From Strigamia acuminata (taxonomy: Eukaryota; Arthropoda; Chilopoda; Geophilomorpha; Linotaeniidae): 64,000 bases of DNA. Made by a program: the position numbers and the translations under genes. The notes under the pieces were generated by a model, which worked only from the letters and a program-made list of their open reading frames with translations, did not search any database and was not told where the DNA came from. Where the stretch lies: contig OX442314.1 in the NCBI GenBank assembly GCA_949358305.1, positions 46,632,581 to 46,696,580 on the forward strand, in the 5' to 3' direction. Of this stretch, positions 21,968 through 32,931 are shown piece after piece. Positions within the stretch are counted from its first letter, which is position 1. The number at the start of each line of letters is the position of its first letter.

Positions 21968-24900
21968 TCAGTGCCGGAAGATCTTGTCGATTAAGGACTT
22001 CAAACGTTCGGAACCGAGCCATTTGGTGAAAATGTCCGCAATGTTCTGTTCACCGGATACTTTATGAAGGTCGAAACATCCCGCCTTATACCACTCTCGC
22101 AGCCAATGATATTTGACGCGGATATGTTTGGTCTTGGAATTTTCCACGTCATTTTCAGTAAACTGGATAGCCGAGAGAGCGTCGGAATAAATCATTGGTC
22201 GGGATTGTCGGTTGAGAACTGGAAATTCGGAGTAAATGTGGTCGAGCCAGAAGGATTCTTTAACACATTCCACTAGAGAGAGAAATTCCGCCTCCATAGT
22301 AGAACATGCGACCGTTGACTGTTTTCGGCACGACCAGCCAATAGGCACATTTCCGATAAAGTTGATATAGCCACCGAAACTCAAAGACGTTGCTTGATCG
22401 CTTGCCCACGACGCATCCGTAAAAGCCCACAGTTGACTTGAATTACAGTTGGAAAGTTCGATTCGATAGTCGACGGTGTTAGCCACGTACTGGAGAACTT
22501 GTGTGAGGGCTCGGATGTGCGTTTTGTCGTAACATGTATTGAACTGGCTCAGCGAAATAACCGAAAATAAGATATCGGGGCGTGTTCTCGACGCGAGGAA
22601 TAGAAGCGAACCGATTAGGGATCGGTAAGGAAAGTCCGGTAGATTCTCGGTTGACCCCTTTACGAGTGTCGTCCCAGGTGTGACGGGAACTTTTACGAGA
22701 CGGTTGATGGAAACTTCGAACTTCTTAACGAGCTTTGTGATGTAGCCACGTTGTGTGATGAAAGTCCGTCCGGCGTCGCGAATAAATTCGACTCCCAATA
22801 ATTTCGTGATGGGACCAAGATTAACGATGTCGAATTTGGACGAAATAAGTCGGATAATCCGGGTCAACACGGTGTCGGAAGCGTAAAAGAGAACGATGTC
22901 GTCCACGTAAACTAACATGACGGCACAATTGCCGTAAATGTACACACAATTGCACGCGGGCATCTTCCGAAAACCGAGGGCTCGAAGCGTTCCATCCAAC
23001 TTTTCGTACCACTCCCTCCCTGATTGGTGAAGTCCGTAGAGGGATTTAACAAGCAGCCAGACGTTTCCAGGATTCGAACAAGTTGCACCTGCGGGGATGC
23101 GCATGTACACCTTGTGCTTCAGGTCCCCATACAGGTATGCACTTTTGACGTCGAGGTGAGCATCCTTCCATCCTCTGAGGACGACTAGAAGACAGAAGAA
23201 TAGCCGGATTAAAACAAAGTTCACGACTGGGCTAAAGACCTCGTCGTAATCTACCCCGATGGTTTGGCGAAAGCCTTGTGCGACGAGTCGAGCACGATAA
23301 CGAGTTATTTCGCCGCTTAGATCCGTTTTCAATTTGAAAATCCATTTACAGCCTAAGACCGTAGTGTTGGGCGGCCTTGGAACTTCTTGATAAATCTCCC
23401 TTTCTTTGAAAATGTCCAATTCTTCATTAACGGCTTCGCGCCATTTTGGGGCATCTGGGAATGTCGGTATATCAGAATAGGATGATGGCTCCGTGCGGCA
23501 AAGATGAGCTGCATGACGGGCCGGAGGAATTAACGGTAACGAATGTTCCATAACGCCAAAGAAGAATAATTCAGGATCGTAAGGGAGATCATTCACTTGA
23601 CAGAATGCTGCAATGTCGTTACGGGATCGAAGTCTCGTACCAGGCTGTGGAAAATAATAGACATCTGCGTCAATCGATCCTGGTCGCTGATCTTTCCTTA
23701 AGTGTTCTTCACGAACCCATCTACTGAAGACTGTATCTCCACCCATATAGCGCCACATGAAAGAGGTTTTGTTCCCTTGAGCCGGAACCGACGTTGAACC
23801 AGTTGGCAATGGTGACATTGCTCCTTGATCAAATACGGGCACCGTGTGCTGATGGACGCTTCCACCTTGTCTCCGACGTAATGTAATGAAGCGATTCGGT
23901 GAGCCAGGTGGTGAAATTTCAGGAGAACTGGCAGGAACAGAGGAAATATTTGGGGAGTCAAATTGTTGTGATACGGCTGCGAACGATTGAATAGCATCAT
24001 CATCGAGTTGATCGATGTCCTCGTCAGTGTCCTGTTCTTCTTGGAAAAAGGTTGGGTACGTTGCAGAATGGCCCAATGTTGCAGAACCTGGCAATGCTAG
24101 TGCACATGCCTCTAGTAATTGACGTTCGGGAGTCCCAAGTGGCGAAAGATGTACTAGTGGGATAGAAATTGATCTGGAAACATTTCCATCTCCATTTTCA
24201 TCATCATCATCATCGTCGTTATTATCATCGTCCGATGCATTCGATGAGTCTTCATCAGAATCATTCTTGGGCCAGTCGAGATATTGAACACTGTCATCAA
24301 AAGTGACTCGAGGTTGTTGACCAGCATCAGGTTCTTCGTAAATTGGATAGCGATTGCCGTTTTGGTTCCTCAGTGTTTTCTTGTAAGACTGATGCTCATC
24401 AATGCGTACGTGAATTGATTCCGTTACGCTATTATCTAAAGGGTTCCAGACACGGTAACCACGTGTACCAGTTGCGTAACCCACGAGAAATCCCTCCCAG
24501 GCTCGCGGGTCGAGTTTCCTGCGTCCCGGTGCAGTGAAGTGCACCCAGCACTTAGATCCAATTTTTCTCAGATGACGCAAGGAAAGAGCACGCTGTCGCC
24601 AAAGAATATATGGCACCTGATTATTCAGACGGGAATGTGGACTTCGATTTTTGATGTATGCGAAGTTGACAGCGATCTCTGCCCATAGAGCGGCTGGAAG
24701 TTTTGTTTCTTCTTGTACAGCTCTAATGTGGTCAGCCATTGTCCGGTTGATTCTCTCAGCTGTGCCGTTCATCTGGGGGCTCGAAGGATTTGTTCGCTGA
24801 CCCTGGATCCCTTTGTCCTTTAAATACTGTTGAAATTCGTTCGATAAGAATTCGCCGCCTCTATCAGTGCGTATGGCCTTGACACGTGTGTTGGCGACAC

Positions 24901-26995
24901 GCTCAACTCTGGCGACGATTTCTTTGAAGCACGAGAAGACTTGAGATTTTTGTGCTAAGGGGGTGATCCAGGTATATCTGGTTGCATCGTCAATGACGGT
25001 GAGAACAAAACGAGCGCCACCAAATGAAGGAACCGGATACGGCCCCCAGACATCCATGTGTAAGAGGTCAAGGGGCTTGCTGGTGGAAGGATGAGGATCC
25101 GGCTTATGGGAAGCCCTGGTGGACTTCGCAATACGGCAGTCATTGCACGCTAATTCCTGCGACACTTCCGCCGGTTCAAGTCCGTAAACATGGTCATTAT
25201 TGGCTAATAACCGCATCGCGTTAGTATGGAGATGTCCAAGGCGACTATGCCATAAACCGGTTGCATCCTTGACAGAAGCGGGATTGGCATGGACTTTCTT
25301 TGGTAATTGGACAGGATTGGCAAGAGTCTTCTTTTGTGATTGAGAAGAATTGCCAGCGGATTGGACAGGAAGAGGAGATGGAATAGGCAAAGGGCTGCTT
25401 GGGATGTGTTGGATAACATCAGCATAGGATTGTGTTGGAGGATTGGTGTGGACAGGCAAGGATTGTGGAGGAAATGTAGGATTGGTGGCAACCGGAATTG
25501 TCGTCGGTGCCTCTGTCGCAGGTAATGGCGGCATTTGAATCCTAAAATCCGAGATGTACTGTTGTTGTGACTTCTGTTTCTTCGGCTTCGGAATCTTCAC
25601 GAAGTCCTCTTCCGTCGTAACGAATGTCTGTACGGGTGATTGTTGAACAATCGGTGAAGTCGTAACGGCAACGGTCGGATTAATACACAACCCATCCACA
25701 TAGTAGAGTCCTCCCTTTTCCTTTGCTCGTAAAATAGCATTCGTAATATCCGTTTGATAGACGTTGATTTCTCCATTAAAAATATGGATGTGATGTCGAG
25801 TCTTATCAATTCTCGATACTGAAATAAGGTTGGCCTCAAAATTGGGCGCATAGAGTACATTAGTCAATGTCACGTCACAATGAACACCGTCCATGCGTGT
25901 TTGTAATGGAATAGTTCCTTTACCGGTCACTTGTGATTTTCCTTGACCAAGTTCTATATCAAATGGGACGATGTTTGTAAATTCGGAAAACCACGATCGC
26001 ACATGGGAAACATGGTCTGTGGCGCCGCAATCAACTATCCATTCGTTGGATTGCATCAGGTGAGCCACTGGACGTTCAACCATTTGCGGTGCACTGGCGA
26101 AAAATACAGCTCTGCGGACTGGGTGAGAACTTCCTCTCGGGCGATTGTCCTCGGGGTTGGATGCCGAGTTCTTGCCACGCTTCTTGCTTTTGCTGCGAGA
26201 ACGTTGAAAGGAAGCTGTCGGCGGCTGATTTCGGTCGTCACGCTTCGGGTATGGGCACTTGTTAGCGTAGTGACCCATCTCTTGACAGTTGAAACATCTG
26301 ACTTGCGACAATGGACGACGTGGACGTGACCCTTGACGAGATTGTTGTGGATTCTGGGCAGACGCGTGAGCTGATGATGAAACATTGTGTAAACCAACTG
26401 ATTTGAGGCGAAGATATTCAGAGACCAATTGTTCGGACACTTTAGTCGGCGTAAAGTTAGCTTCAGGCCAGTTATAGATGGCAAACGTGGCCTGAGCATA
26501 TTCTGGAGGTAGACGATGTAAGTACTGGTAAGCATGATGCTTGTCCGAAACTTCCTCCTTCATATCCCGGAGTTGGCGTACGTGGAGATCGACACGACTG
26601 ACGAAATCTACCATGTCTTCGTTCGGTTGAAGATGTAGGCCTAAGAATTGCCATCTCATGGCTGCTTGACGAGCCAGGGAACTAGGAGCGAAAATCTTGG
26701 TGAGGATGTCCCACGCCTGTTTCGGAGTATTAGCATTGTCCAATGTCGAGCGTTTTGCCTCACTCACATGGCAATATATGTGCCCTAAAGCCTTATCCTT
26801 CTTCATCATGTACTTTTCCGTCTCTTTCGGGGTTAATGTCAGCAAATACTCGGCTTCTTTTTCTTCCGTTACATGCCTCCAAAGCCCTTCGGACTTTAGA
26901 AGCATGCACATCGCACGACGCCATGATTCATAATTGTTTATGCCCAACATCGGGCATTTTCCAACCGTTGGCTCCACGTAAGGTGATTTCTGCAT
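21968..26995 (-). CDS. copia Gag-Pol polyprotein
   Basis: A single uninterrupted frame of 1675 aa from the first ATG (26995); the frame is open a further 15 codons upstream without ATG. Domains in order: a copia-type Gag with a CCHC knuckle (CFNCQEMGHYANKCP, about residue 235); an aspartic protease with a DCGATDH active site; an integrase with the H-H-C-C region (HSRLGHLH, CNDCRIAKS) and D,D,E (LHMDVWGPYP, IRTDRGGEF, SPQMNGTAERIN); a reverse transcriptase (DVKSAYLYGDL, LYGLHQSGREWY, YVDDIVLF); and RNase H (FTDASWASD, TMEAEFLSL, HIRVKYHWLREW). An acidic D/N-rich run lies between integrase and RT. It supplies all enzymes needed for the element's copying, and no disabling mutation is visible. 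Confidence 0.97.
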   Translation of the reverse strand: MQKSPYVEPTVGKCPMLGINNYESWRRAMCMLLKSEGLWRHVTEEKEAEYLLTLTPKETEKYMMKKDKALGHIYCHVSEAKRSTLDNANTPKQAWDILTKIFAPSSLARQAAMRWQFLGLHLQPNEDMVDFVSRVDLHVRQLRDMKEEVSDKHHAYQYLHRLPPEYAQATFAIYNWPEANFTPTKVSEQLVSEYLRLKSVGLHNVSSSAHASAQNPQQSRQGSRPRRPLSQVRCFNCQEMGHYANKCPYPKRDDRNQPPTASFQRSRSKSKKRGKNSASNPEDNRPRGSSHPVRRAVFFASAPQMVERPVAHLMQSNEWIVDCGATDHVSHVRSWFSEFTNIVPFDIELGQGKSQVTGKGTIPLQTRMDGVHCDVTLTNVLYAPNFEANLISVSRIDKTRHHIHIFNGEINVYQTDITNAILRAKEKGGLYYVDGLCINPTVAVTTSPIVQQSPVQTFVTTEEDFVKIPKPKKQKSQQQYISDFRIQMPPLPATEAPTTIPVATNPTFPPQSLPVHTNPPTQSYADVIQHIPSSPLPIPSPLPVQSAGNSSQSQKKTLANPVQLPKKVHANPASVKDATGLWHSRLGHLHTNAMRLLANNDHVYGLEPAEVSQELACNDCRIAKSTRASHKPDPHPSTSKPLDLLHMDVWGPYPVPSFGGARFVLTVIDDATRYTWITPLAQKSQVFSCFKEIVARVERVANTRVKAIRTDRGGEFLSNEFQQYLKDKGIQGQRTNPSSPQMNGTAERINRTMADHIRAVQEETKLPAALWAEIAVNFAYIKNRSPHSRLNNQVPYILWRQRALSLRHLRKIGSKCWVHFTAPGRRKLDPRAWEGFLVGYATGTRGYRVWNPLDNSVTESIHVRIDEHQSYKKTLRNQNGNRYPIYEEPDAGQQPRVTFDDSVQYLDWPKNDSDEDSSNASDDDNNDDDDDDENGDGNVSRSISIPLVHLSPLGTPERQLLEACALALPGSATLGHSATYPTFFQEEQDTDEDIDQLDDDAIQSFAAVSQQFDSPNISSVPASSPEISPPGSPNRFITLRRRQGGSVHQHTVPVFDQGAMSPLPTGSTSVPAQGNKTSFMWRYMGGDTVFSRWVREEHLRKDQRPGSIDADVYYFPQPGTRLRSRNDIAAFCQVNDLPYDPELFFFGVMEHSLPLIPPARHAAHLCRTEPSSYSDIPTFPDAPKWREAVNEELDIFKEREIYQEVPRPPNTTVLGCKWIFKLKTDLSGEITRYRARLVAQGFRQTIGVDYDEVFSPVVNFVLIRLFFCLLVVLRGWKDAHLDVKSAYLYGDLKHKVYMRIPAGATCSNPGNVWLLVKSLYGLHQSGREWYEKLDGTLRALGFRKMPACNCVYIYGNCAVMLVYVDDIVLFYASDTVLTRIIRLISSKFDIVNLGPITKLLGVEFIRDAGRTFITQRGYITKLVKKFEVSINRLVKVPVTPGTTLVKGSTENLPDFPYRSLIGSLLFLASRTRPDILFSVISLSQFNTCYDKTHIRALTQVLQYVANTVDYRIELSNCNSSQLWAFTDASWASDQATSLSFGGYINFIGNVPIGWSCRKQSTVACSTMEAEFLSLVECVKESFWLDHIYSEFPVLNRQSRPMIYSDALSAIQFTENDVENSKTKHIRVKYHWLREWYKAGCFDLHKVSGEQNIADIFTKWLGSERLKSLIDKIFRH

Positions 26996-28044
26996 CTCGA
27001 CGCGGAAAATGGCGTGGAAAAAGAAGATTTCGCACACCACGCAAACACGAAAGCTTTGAGAGTGATATAGGCGTCGTCGGCGAATATTCGAAGCACTGCA
27101 CTGTCACAAACACTAACTGAAGCACTGTCAAAGCGGAAACCGAGACGGGGATGCCAATGCTACAATTGGCACAAATAACCTCAGTTAAGTATCTCCCTAA
27201 CGCCCTTTGCAAACCGCCTGGGGTCACGGAAACGTTAGGTGGCCCTGAGAAAGCCTTAACTGAGAATACACACTTCGCTTGCCCGACTGGACAAAAGGGC
27301 AAAGTGGATTCTAATTGACCCAACCAAAATATCCCACTTAAATAACTAACAAAGGTAATTGCGACTGGAAGGAGAAATTGGTGAATCTGTTGCGGTTGCA
27401 ACCTCGTGCAATAAGAAAACACGGCTCGATTTTTCTCGAAAAAATCGGACAAAAAACGCAATTTGGATTCGAAAATCCAAATTCGTCTCATTAAATGAGG
27501 CTCTTCACAAAAATGCGTTGAAAATAAACAAATCGTCGATACTATATACACGCCGGGGTGTATATAGCGAGAAAAGTCTCGTTTCCGTCGAAAAATCGTC
27601 GAAAAATCGTCGAAAAATAAAATCGACGCGAAAATCTGAAAATATAAAGAAAATTCGCCTCGAAAACCGCGAGACCGCGTGATTTCGGACGGAATTAGCC
27701 GTAGAATCGTGTGGTGGACAACCCTGGTTGTCTCCAAACGTCGGTGACACGTCGTCAATTCGAAGAATCGACGAAAACTGAAAAAGACGAAAATTCGCCT
27801 AAAAATTCGCGAAACCGCGCAATTTTTGGCGAAATTAAATCCAAAAACGTATGGTGGACAACACTGGTCGTGTCCAAACGTCGTCGATACGTCGTCGATA
27901 CGAAAATAGGCCCGAGCGTCGATGGATTCTGCAAAAAAACACAAATCGCCGCGAAAATTCGCGAAATTCGCGAAAATTTTCGGCGATAAAAGAGAAAAAG
28001 GTTATACAGAGCAGCCAACCATCCTCTGCTACCAATTGAACGTT
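26996..28044 (-). promoter_or_regulatory. copia 5' leader with primer-binding site and tandem repeats
   Basis: About 1 kb between the 5' LTR and the polyprotein start. The initiator tRNA-Met primer site is at 28023-28034. Between about 27700 and 27990 two diverged copies of a roughly 130-bp unit occur (GTGGACAACCCTGGTTGTCT at 27715 and GTGGACAACACTGGTCGTGT at 27853), with a third partial copy toward 27600, rich in CGAAAATTCGC motifs. Many overlapping short frames on both strands are artefacts of the CGA-rich repeat. Confidence 0.7.
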
Positions 28045-28604
28045 TGGAGCAGAGGAAAGCAGCGCAAATTCGACGTGTGTCGAGTGTGGAAGCGTATTTC
28101 TGGGGGCGTCGTGTCTCTGACACGAACGTAAATGCGACGTGACCGCGAATTCGCCTAACGACGTGCGCGCGGTGTAAGACCGCTTATAAGCGCTTGACAA
28201 CAACACTTAATGTGTTCTAATGACAAAGACAACTGTCTAAAACAACAATACATTTAATAAAGGAATGAAATCTTACAAATTGGCTCCTTTTCAGAGTTAG
28301 AAAACAGGTTATGCACACACCCGTGTGCGTGGCCATCTTGGATGATGAAAAAAAAACATAAGTGACACCTTGTGTCAGAATTAAGCATTATACAAGGTAA
28401 AAACTCGGGAAAACATAAGATTAGACTAAATAATGCATGATACCTCATGCTTAAACTTGTAAACAAAGATAAATGTCGGAATAATCTCAAATAAGACCAG
28501 AAAAAGGATAATAATCATAAATACATCGAGATAGCAACAAAAGAAATAATCAAATGTGATCCTATATCACATCGACACATTATTTGGGTTTCTCAAAACC
28601 AACA
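28045..28604 (-). repeat. copia 5' LTR
   Basis: Partner of 21190-21749. In minus orientation this is the upstream LTR. It is followed on the + strand directly by the second 46-bp duplication copy. Confidence 0.95.
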
Positions 28605-29053
28605 GGTGTGGGGAGCCTTTTGCCTTCAAAAGAAGAAGTTGTTTAGCATTTATGAGTGGCCGACAGAAATCAGAAAATTATCAAGAAACACTTGATGAGT
28701 TTTTGCTTCCTATTGGGCGACGAATTGGTGGTACCAAATGGATATTCCAGCAGGATAATGCCCCAATTCACAGTTCAAAGTCAACTAGAGCATGGTTTGC
28801 AGAAAGAAAAATGCGAGTGATGGAGTGGCCTGCCCGAAGTCTTGACTTAAACCCCATCGAAAATCTATGGGGAATAATGACCCGACAAGTTTATGCCAAT
28901 AATAGACAATTTTCTACTGTTGAAGAGTCAAAAACTGTGACTGACGAATGCTGGGATAACATCCCTTCTGAAACTCTGGAAAAATTAATTGTATCTATGG
29001 TAAATCGTGTTTTTGAAGTTATAAAACGTAATGGAAAAATAATTGGTCAATAA
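28605..29053 (+). pseudogene. Tc1/mariner transposase, right fragment
   Basis: Continuation of the transposase at 21019-21189. It begins with the repeated 46 bp, then a one-base frame disruption at about 28651, then SGRQKSENYQETLDEFLLP, WIFQQDNAPIHSSKSTRAWF (second catalytic Asp), RSLDLNPIENLWG (third acidic residue; NPIENLWG box), RQFSTVEESK and a stop at 29051-29053. The frame break, the missing N-terminal half and the copia insertion make it inactive. About 60 bp later the motif ACTTTTTGGACACCTG (29110-29125) resembles a Tc1 terminal repeat, but its left partner was not found. Confidence 0.88.
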
Positions 29054-29261
29054 CCAAAAAATATTTCTAATCATTTGTTTAAAAAATTTGTTAATTGTTA
29101 AATTCCACAGACTTTTTGGACACCTGTTTTTTCATTTATTGTTGATATTATGAATAAATACTATTGAATCAGTCTGAAAATTTAATCGGACATTACTTGA
29201 GTGATATATTTAATAATCCTAAAAGGAAAATTAAATTAAAAAATTAAAAGTTAATTTTTTT

Positions 29262-29475
29262 CAGTTTGCAGTTCGACTCTGACGCGTAAGAGTATTTTTA
29301 ATGTTTCAAATTTTTACTATATTTTATGCGTTCAGTTAGGTAAAAGACTCCAAAGTCAGGATTATATATTGATGTGATTGATAGTTTTAGGGGCCAATCA
29401 CTCAAGGTACCGCCAGCATCGGATGATGATTCATCAGGTAAACCATCTCTGAATGATAGATGGCAGAATACCTCA
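29262..29475. repeat. R1 head fragment
   Basis: Matches 9375-9490 and 63113-63300 (GCAGTTCGACTC, GATAGTTTTAGGGGCCAATC, TCGGATGATGATTCATCAGG). It is isolated from the other R1 sections. Confidence 0.75.
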
Positions 29476-29677
29476 GATTGATTTTGCGTATTCATCATTT
29501 TATGCGTTTATCTTATGTCACCGGCTGAAGTGAAATTATCAGCGAACATGTGCCCCAAGTTATTGTTTACATATGTCGCCACCAAAGCGTGCTAAACGAC
29601 TGCGCATGCAAAGTCTGGGATCGCGCAAATCGTGAATTATAGACAGCTATGTTTTTATAAAAATTTAAGTCGGGCCA

Positions 29678-29895
29678 TTTTCTAATTATATTTCTATTCA
29701 TTTTCTAATTATATTTGTATCCATTTTCTAATTATATTTGTATCCATTTTCGAATTATATTTGTATCCATTTTCTAATTATATTTGTATCCATTTTCTAA
29801 TTATACATGTATCCATTTTCTAATTACTTGTATCCATTTTCTAATTATATTTGTATCCATTTTCTAATTATATTTGTATCCATTTTCAAATTATT
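29678..29895. repeat. Short array of the 23-bp satellite, TTTGTATCC variant
   Basis: About nine head-to-tail copies of CATTTTCTAATTATATTTG plus TATC. This is the same monomer family as 7419-8380 and 170-290 but with TATATTTGTATC replacing TATGTTTCATTC. Two copies are shortened near 29806-29835. Confidence 0.9.
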
Positions 29896-30799
29896 ATTCT
29901 TTTAAAGTAACATGGGAAAGAAAATTTCAGCCAAGCGACGATATGTAGTTCTGGAAAGCTCTTCAGATGAAGAGGCCACAACTGAGCCACCCACCACCAT
30001 GCTACTATTTTCTAATTTGCACGACCAATTCAATTACGTTTTAATTACGTCATCAACTCAGAATTTTGGTGTTGATAAACAACACTTTTTCAAGTCATAT
30101 CCGACGTGTTAATGAACGACTTTAAAAATGGCAGGATCTAAACCTTCAATGATATTTATCAACAAATATCAGAGAGTCATTGGTGCTATTATGGTCAGTT
30201 TTAACGGTATGTTATTGTTCAGTATATGTGTAAAATTACGTGTGTGTGTGTGTGTGTTTGTTTTACCTAACTTGCGAGAACCAAATTGAAACTACACACC
30301 TTTCAAGTGAGAACCAGCAATGTTGTGAGAACCAAAAACCCGGTTCTCACAAAAAAACTGCATGAAATCATGTGTGTGTGTGTGTAAAAGTTCCAGTTGT
30401 GCCTAAGAAAATTGTGAGTACCATTTAAATATTGCCACTTTCCATTTCTTTTGTTTATTTCTACCTTTTTGCAATTGAATAGAATATGAAATGTTAGATG
30501 AGTGTATAGTTTAGATTAGTAATTTTGATTTGTGTATTGCATTACACAAATCAATTTTGTAGCGATAGATTTTGGCGTGAGCCAGCCTAGATAGGCGAAT
30601 TAAGAACTACTTCACTTTTTATTGATTATTCTTGTTTTACTTTTCAAGTTAATAAATGATTAATTACAAGAATGAAGTCTCAATTGTTTTCAAGATTCTT
30701 TCCCATTGAATTCCACCGGACCACAGTCACTTCACGACAGAAACATCCGGGAATGCCAGATGGACATTTGCGAGCGTGAGAATGCAAATGGACGATGCT
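29896..30799. other. Unassigned region; possible small exons
   Basis: Contains (TG)n runs at about 30238-30257 and 30370-30386. A 66-codon frame at 29912 starts MGKKISAKRRYVVLESSSDE, and an ATG frame at 30128 (MAGSKPSMIFINKYQRV) ends at a good GTATGT donor at about 30209. Both look exon-like but lead nowhere recognisable. Treat them as unproven. Confidence 0.3.
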
Positions 30800-31790
30800 C
30801 AGATTTTACTGTCATTTTTTTCCGTTGTTGCTAACAGCATGGAGTTTTGTGAGTCTGTTGTTGAATTCTCTGTAATTACCAAAGTTGATGTTTTTAATAT
30901 GCCATTCTTATTCAATGTTTTAACTTATCTGATTTCATCCCAGATTTTTTATGCATAATTCTATTCTTTTTCAGTGTTAAATGTTTATTTGTATTCATTT
31001 ACCATTTATTTCTGTGCATTTTCGTGTGTTTTCACTGAGTTTTCATGCGCCAGTACAGTTGGGCTATGTCTCTGACATCATTTTCTCGTTTCCAGTTGAC
31101 TTGCGGTGTCACTGTGAAATTCAATGTTTTGAGTTGTAAAAATCGTTTTGGATTATTATTTTTATTCTTATAGACCAATTCTGACCTCTATTTTCACCTG
31201 GAATATTTAGTTTTTCGATCTGCTTGCTGTTACGAACGACCTTCACCAGTCGTCATGAGCGTGATCGTTTGAGATCGTTTTGTACTGTGTGCGAGCATTT
31301 TCTTCATTGTGATTATTCAAAACTGTTTTTATTCACTGTTGGTGTTTTGAGTAATCATTTACTTTGAGAATTGTTTTAGTCACATCTTTATGGTTTAATG
31401 TGACGTGGATTATTTGCATAAACTTATGTTATCACTGCTAGTTGTTGGCCAACCCCTGTTAATAAGTCGTTTCTTAATGTTGGCCTCTCTACCTGTCTCA
31501 TGTGTAAATATTCTAAGTGTTTAGTTAACTTTATATAATATTATGTGATGCATTTTATATTGATCATGTATTTAGTTGTTTACATGTTTGGCAAGGAGTT
31601 TGTAATGCCAAACATGATTTGTTACATTTATAAGGAATGGCCTTGAATCAGAATCTCGTCCCAACAATATTCGACTCCAACCCTACAACCATTACAAAAA
31701 GTCGTTGACTTAAATGGGCACTGGACCGGATATTAATAAAACATATTACACATTTGTATTCTTTATTACTTATTTGAATTGTTTGTTTTA
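30800..31790. repeat. R1-associated repeat block, second copy
   Basis: Counterpart of 11690-12580, with the end (31640-31790) matching 1650-1790 and 13680-13800 (AAAGTCGTTGACTTAAATGG). No conserved coding frame. Confidence 0.78.
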
Positions 31791-31998
31791 AAGTTTGTTT
31801 GAAAGTTTAAAATTACCTTGTGCACACAATCGTTGGCAGACAGCTTTTTTTTCCATCTATCGCGCACTGTGCTGCGCATGATATCATCGGAAATTACGTA
31901 ACCGAATCACCATTTCTGGCTTCCCAACAACTCAAATTTCTTCTTAAATCAGGCACCGCCTGATTGGTCAATTGATTGGTGACACGTATATGTATATA

Positions 31999-32576
31999 CA
32001 GTCGAAACTCTTTATAACGAATCGCGATATAACGAATTATCGCTATAACGAATTGTTTAAAATGACTTGGTTGGCCAGCCATTGAACACCATGTTAAATA
32101 TTTTCGTTATAACGAATTTCGATATAACGAACTATTCGTTATAACGAACAAGTTTTCAGGTACACTGTAATACCCATAAGCTCTCGTTATAACAAATTTT
32201 CAAAACTGAGACTCACAACATCGATGCCCACAGTTAGAAACCAAATAAAAATGAAAAAATTACTGTTTTAAAACGGCTGCCAAACAAAAGGCAAGTTTCA
32301 ATCAGGACAATTTGAACATTATTAATGCCATTGACAATGGCAAGACACCATCAGTTGTAGTAGATGAGTTTAATTTGTCTGGTTCTACAATTTACATCAA
32401 TTCTAAAGAATTGGAATAAAATAAACATGAAACTTGCATGTTTATTGCATGTTTATAAATAAATATCATTATTTAAGATAAAAAAATTTTTTTTACATAA
32501 TTCGTTTTAACGAATTCTCGTTATAACGAATCGATTCTTCCGGTCCCGTACGATTCGTTATAAAGAGTTTCGACTG
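31999..32576. mobile_element. pogo/Tigger-type deletion derivative
   Basis: Ends CAGTCGAAACTCTTTATAAC and its complement (32557-32576) form a perfect inverted repeat of about 25 bp. They are flanked by TA (31997-31998, 32577-32578), as in Tc1/mariner-pogo insertions. ATAACGAA motifs recur in both orientations near each end. The centre (32270-32420) reads, in one frame, as a CENP-B/pogo-type helix-turn-helix: KASFNQDNLNIINAIDNGK and VVVDEFNLSGSTIYI. The catalytic domain is gone, so it is non-autonomous. Confidence 0.85.
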
Positions 32577-32689
32577 TAATACTCCCATCTGACTGAATTA
32601 CTTCCCATTGAAGAGCAAAGCTCTCTTCATGTGCGACTGCGACCATGATGCTTTGCGAAATTATTTTTGTCATTGTGGCAATGTGATAA

Positions 32690-32901
32690 GCGACAATAGC
32701 ATCAAGCGACAGGCGACAAGGAGAGCCAACCTCCAAGTTCTTGCGTTAGACTGGTAGATATCTCAGAAAATGTGGATAGTTGAGGATGACCAGAAGTGTA
32801 ATATTTCTCGAAGAAAACTGCAACCTGATATTGCAGATCTTATGCCATTTATTCTCCTGTGATGGTTGGGACCTTGTTCTAGTACAGGTGCTAATTAATA
32901 C
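32690..32901. repeat. R1 copy D, left of the P element
   Basis: Matches 2130-2473. It breaks off at the P-element end and continues at 60373. The 7-bp duplication TTAATAC is at 32895-32901. Confidence 0.88.
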
Positions 32902-32931
32902 CATAATAGTAGAAGGGAAGTAGCGAAACTC

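Larger units (their letters stand above)
21190..28604 (-). mobile_element. Complete Ty1/copia LTR retrotransposon
   Basis: A 7415-bp element in minus orientation with 560-bp LTRs (21190-21749 and 28045-28604) that begin TGTTGG on the minus strand. A polypurine tract (GAAAGGGGGAATTG, minus, 21750-21763) lies next to the 3' LTR. A primer site complementary to initiator tRNA-Met (TGGTAGCAGAGG, minus, 28023-28034) lies near the 5' LTR. It contains one intact polyprotein. The LTRs look identical where compared, so insertion was recent. It interrupts a Tc1 transposase relic and is flanked by a 46-bp duplication. Confidence 0.96.

Noticed and set aside
27359-28206. Many overlapping frames of 60-338 codons on both strands in the copia leader and LTR
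   Set aside because: CGA-rich tandem repeats depress stop codons in all frames; none has a domain or agrees with the element's coding strand organisation.
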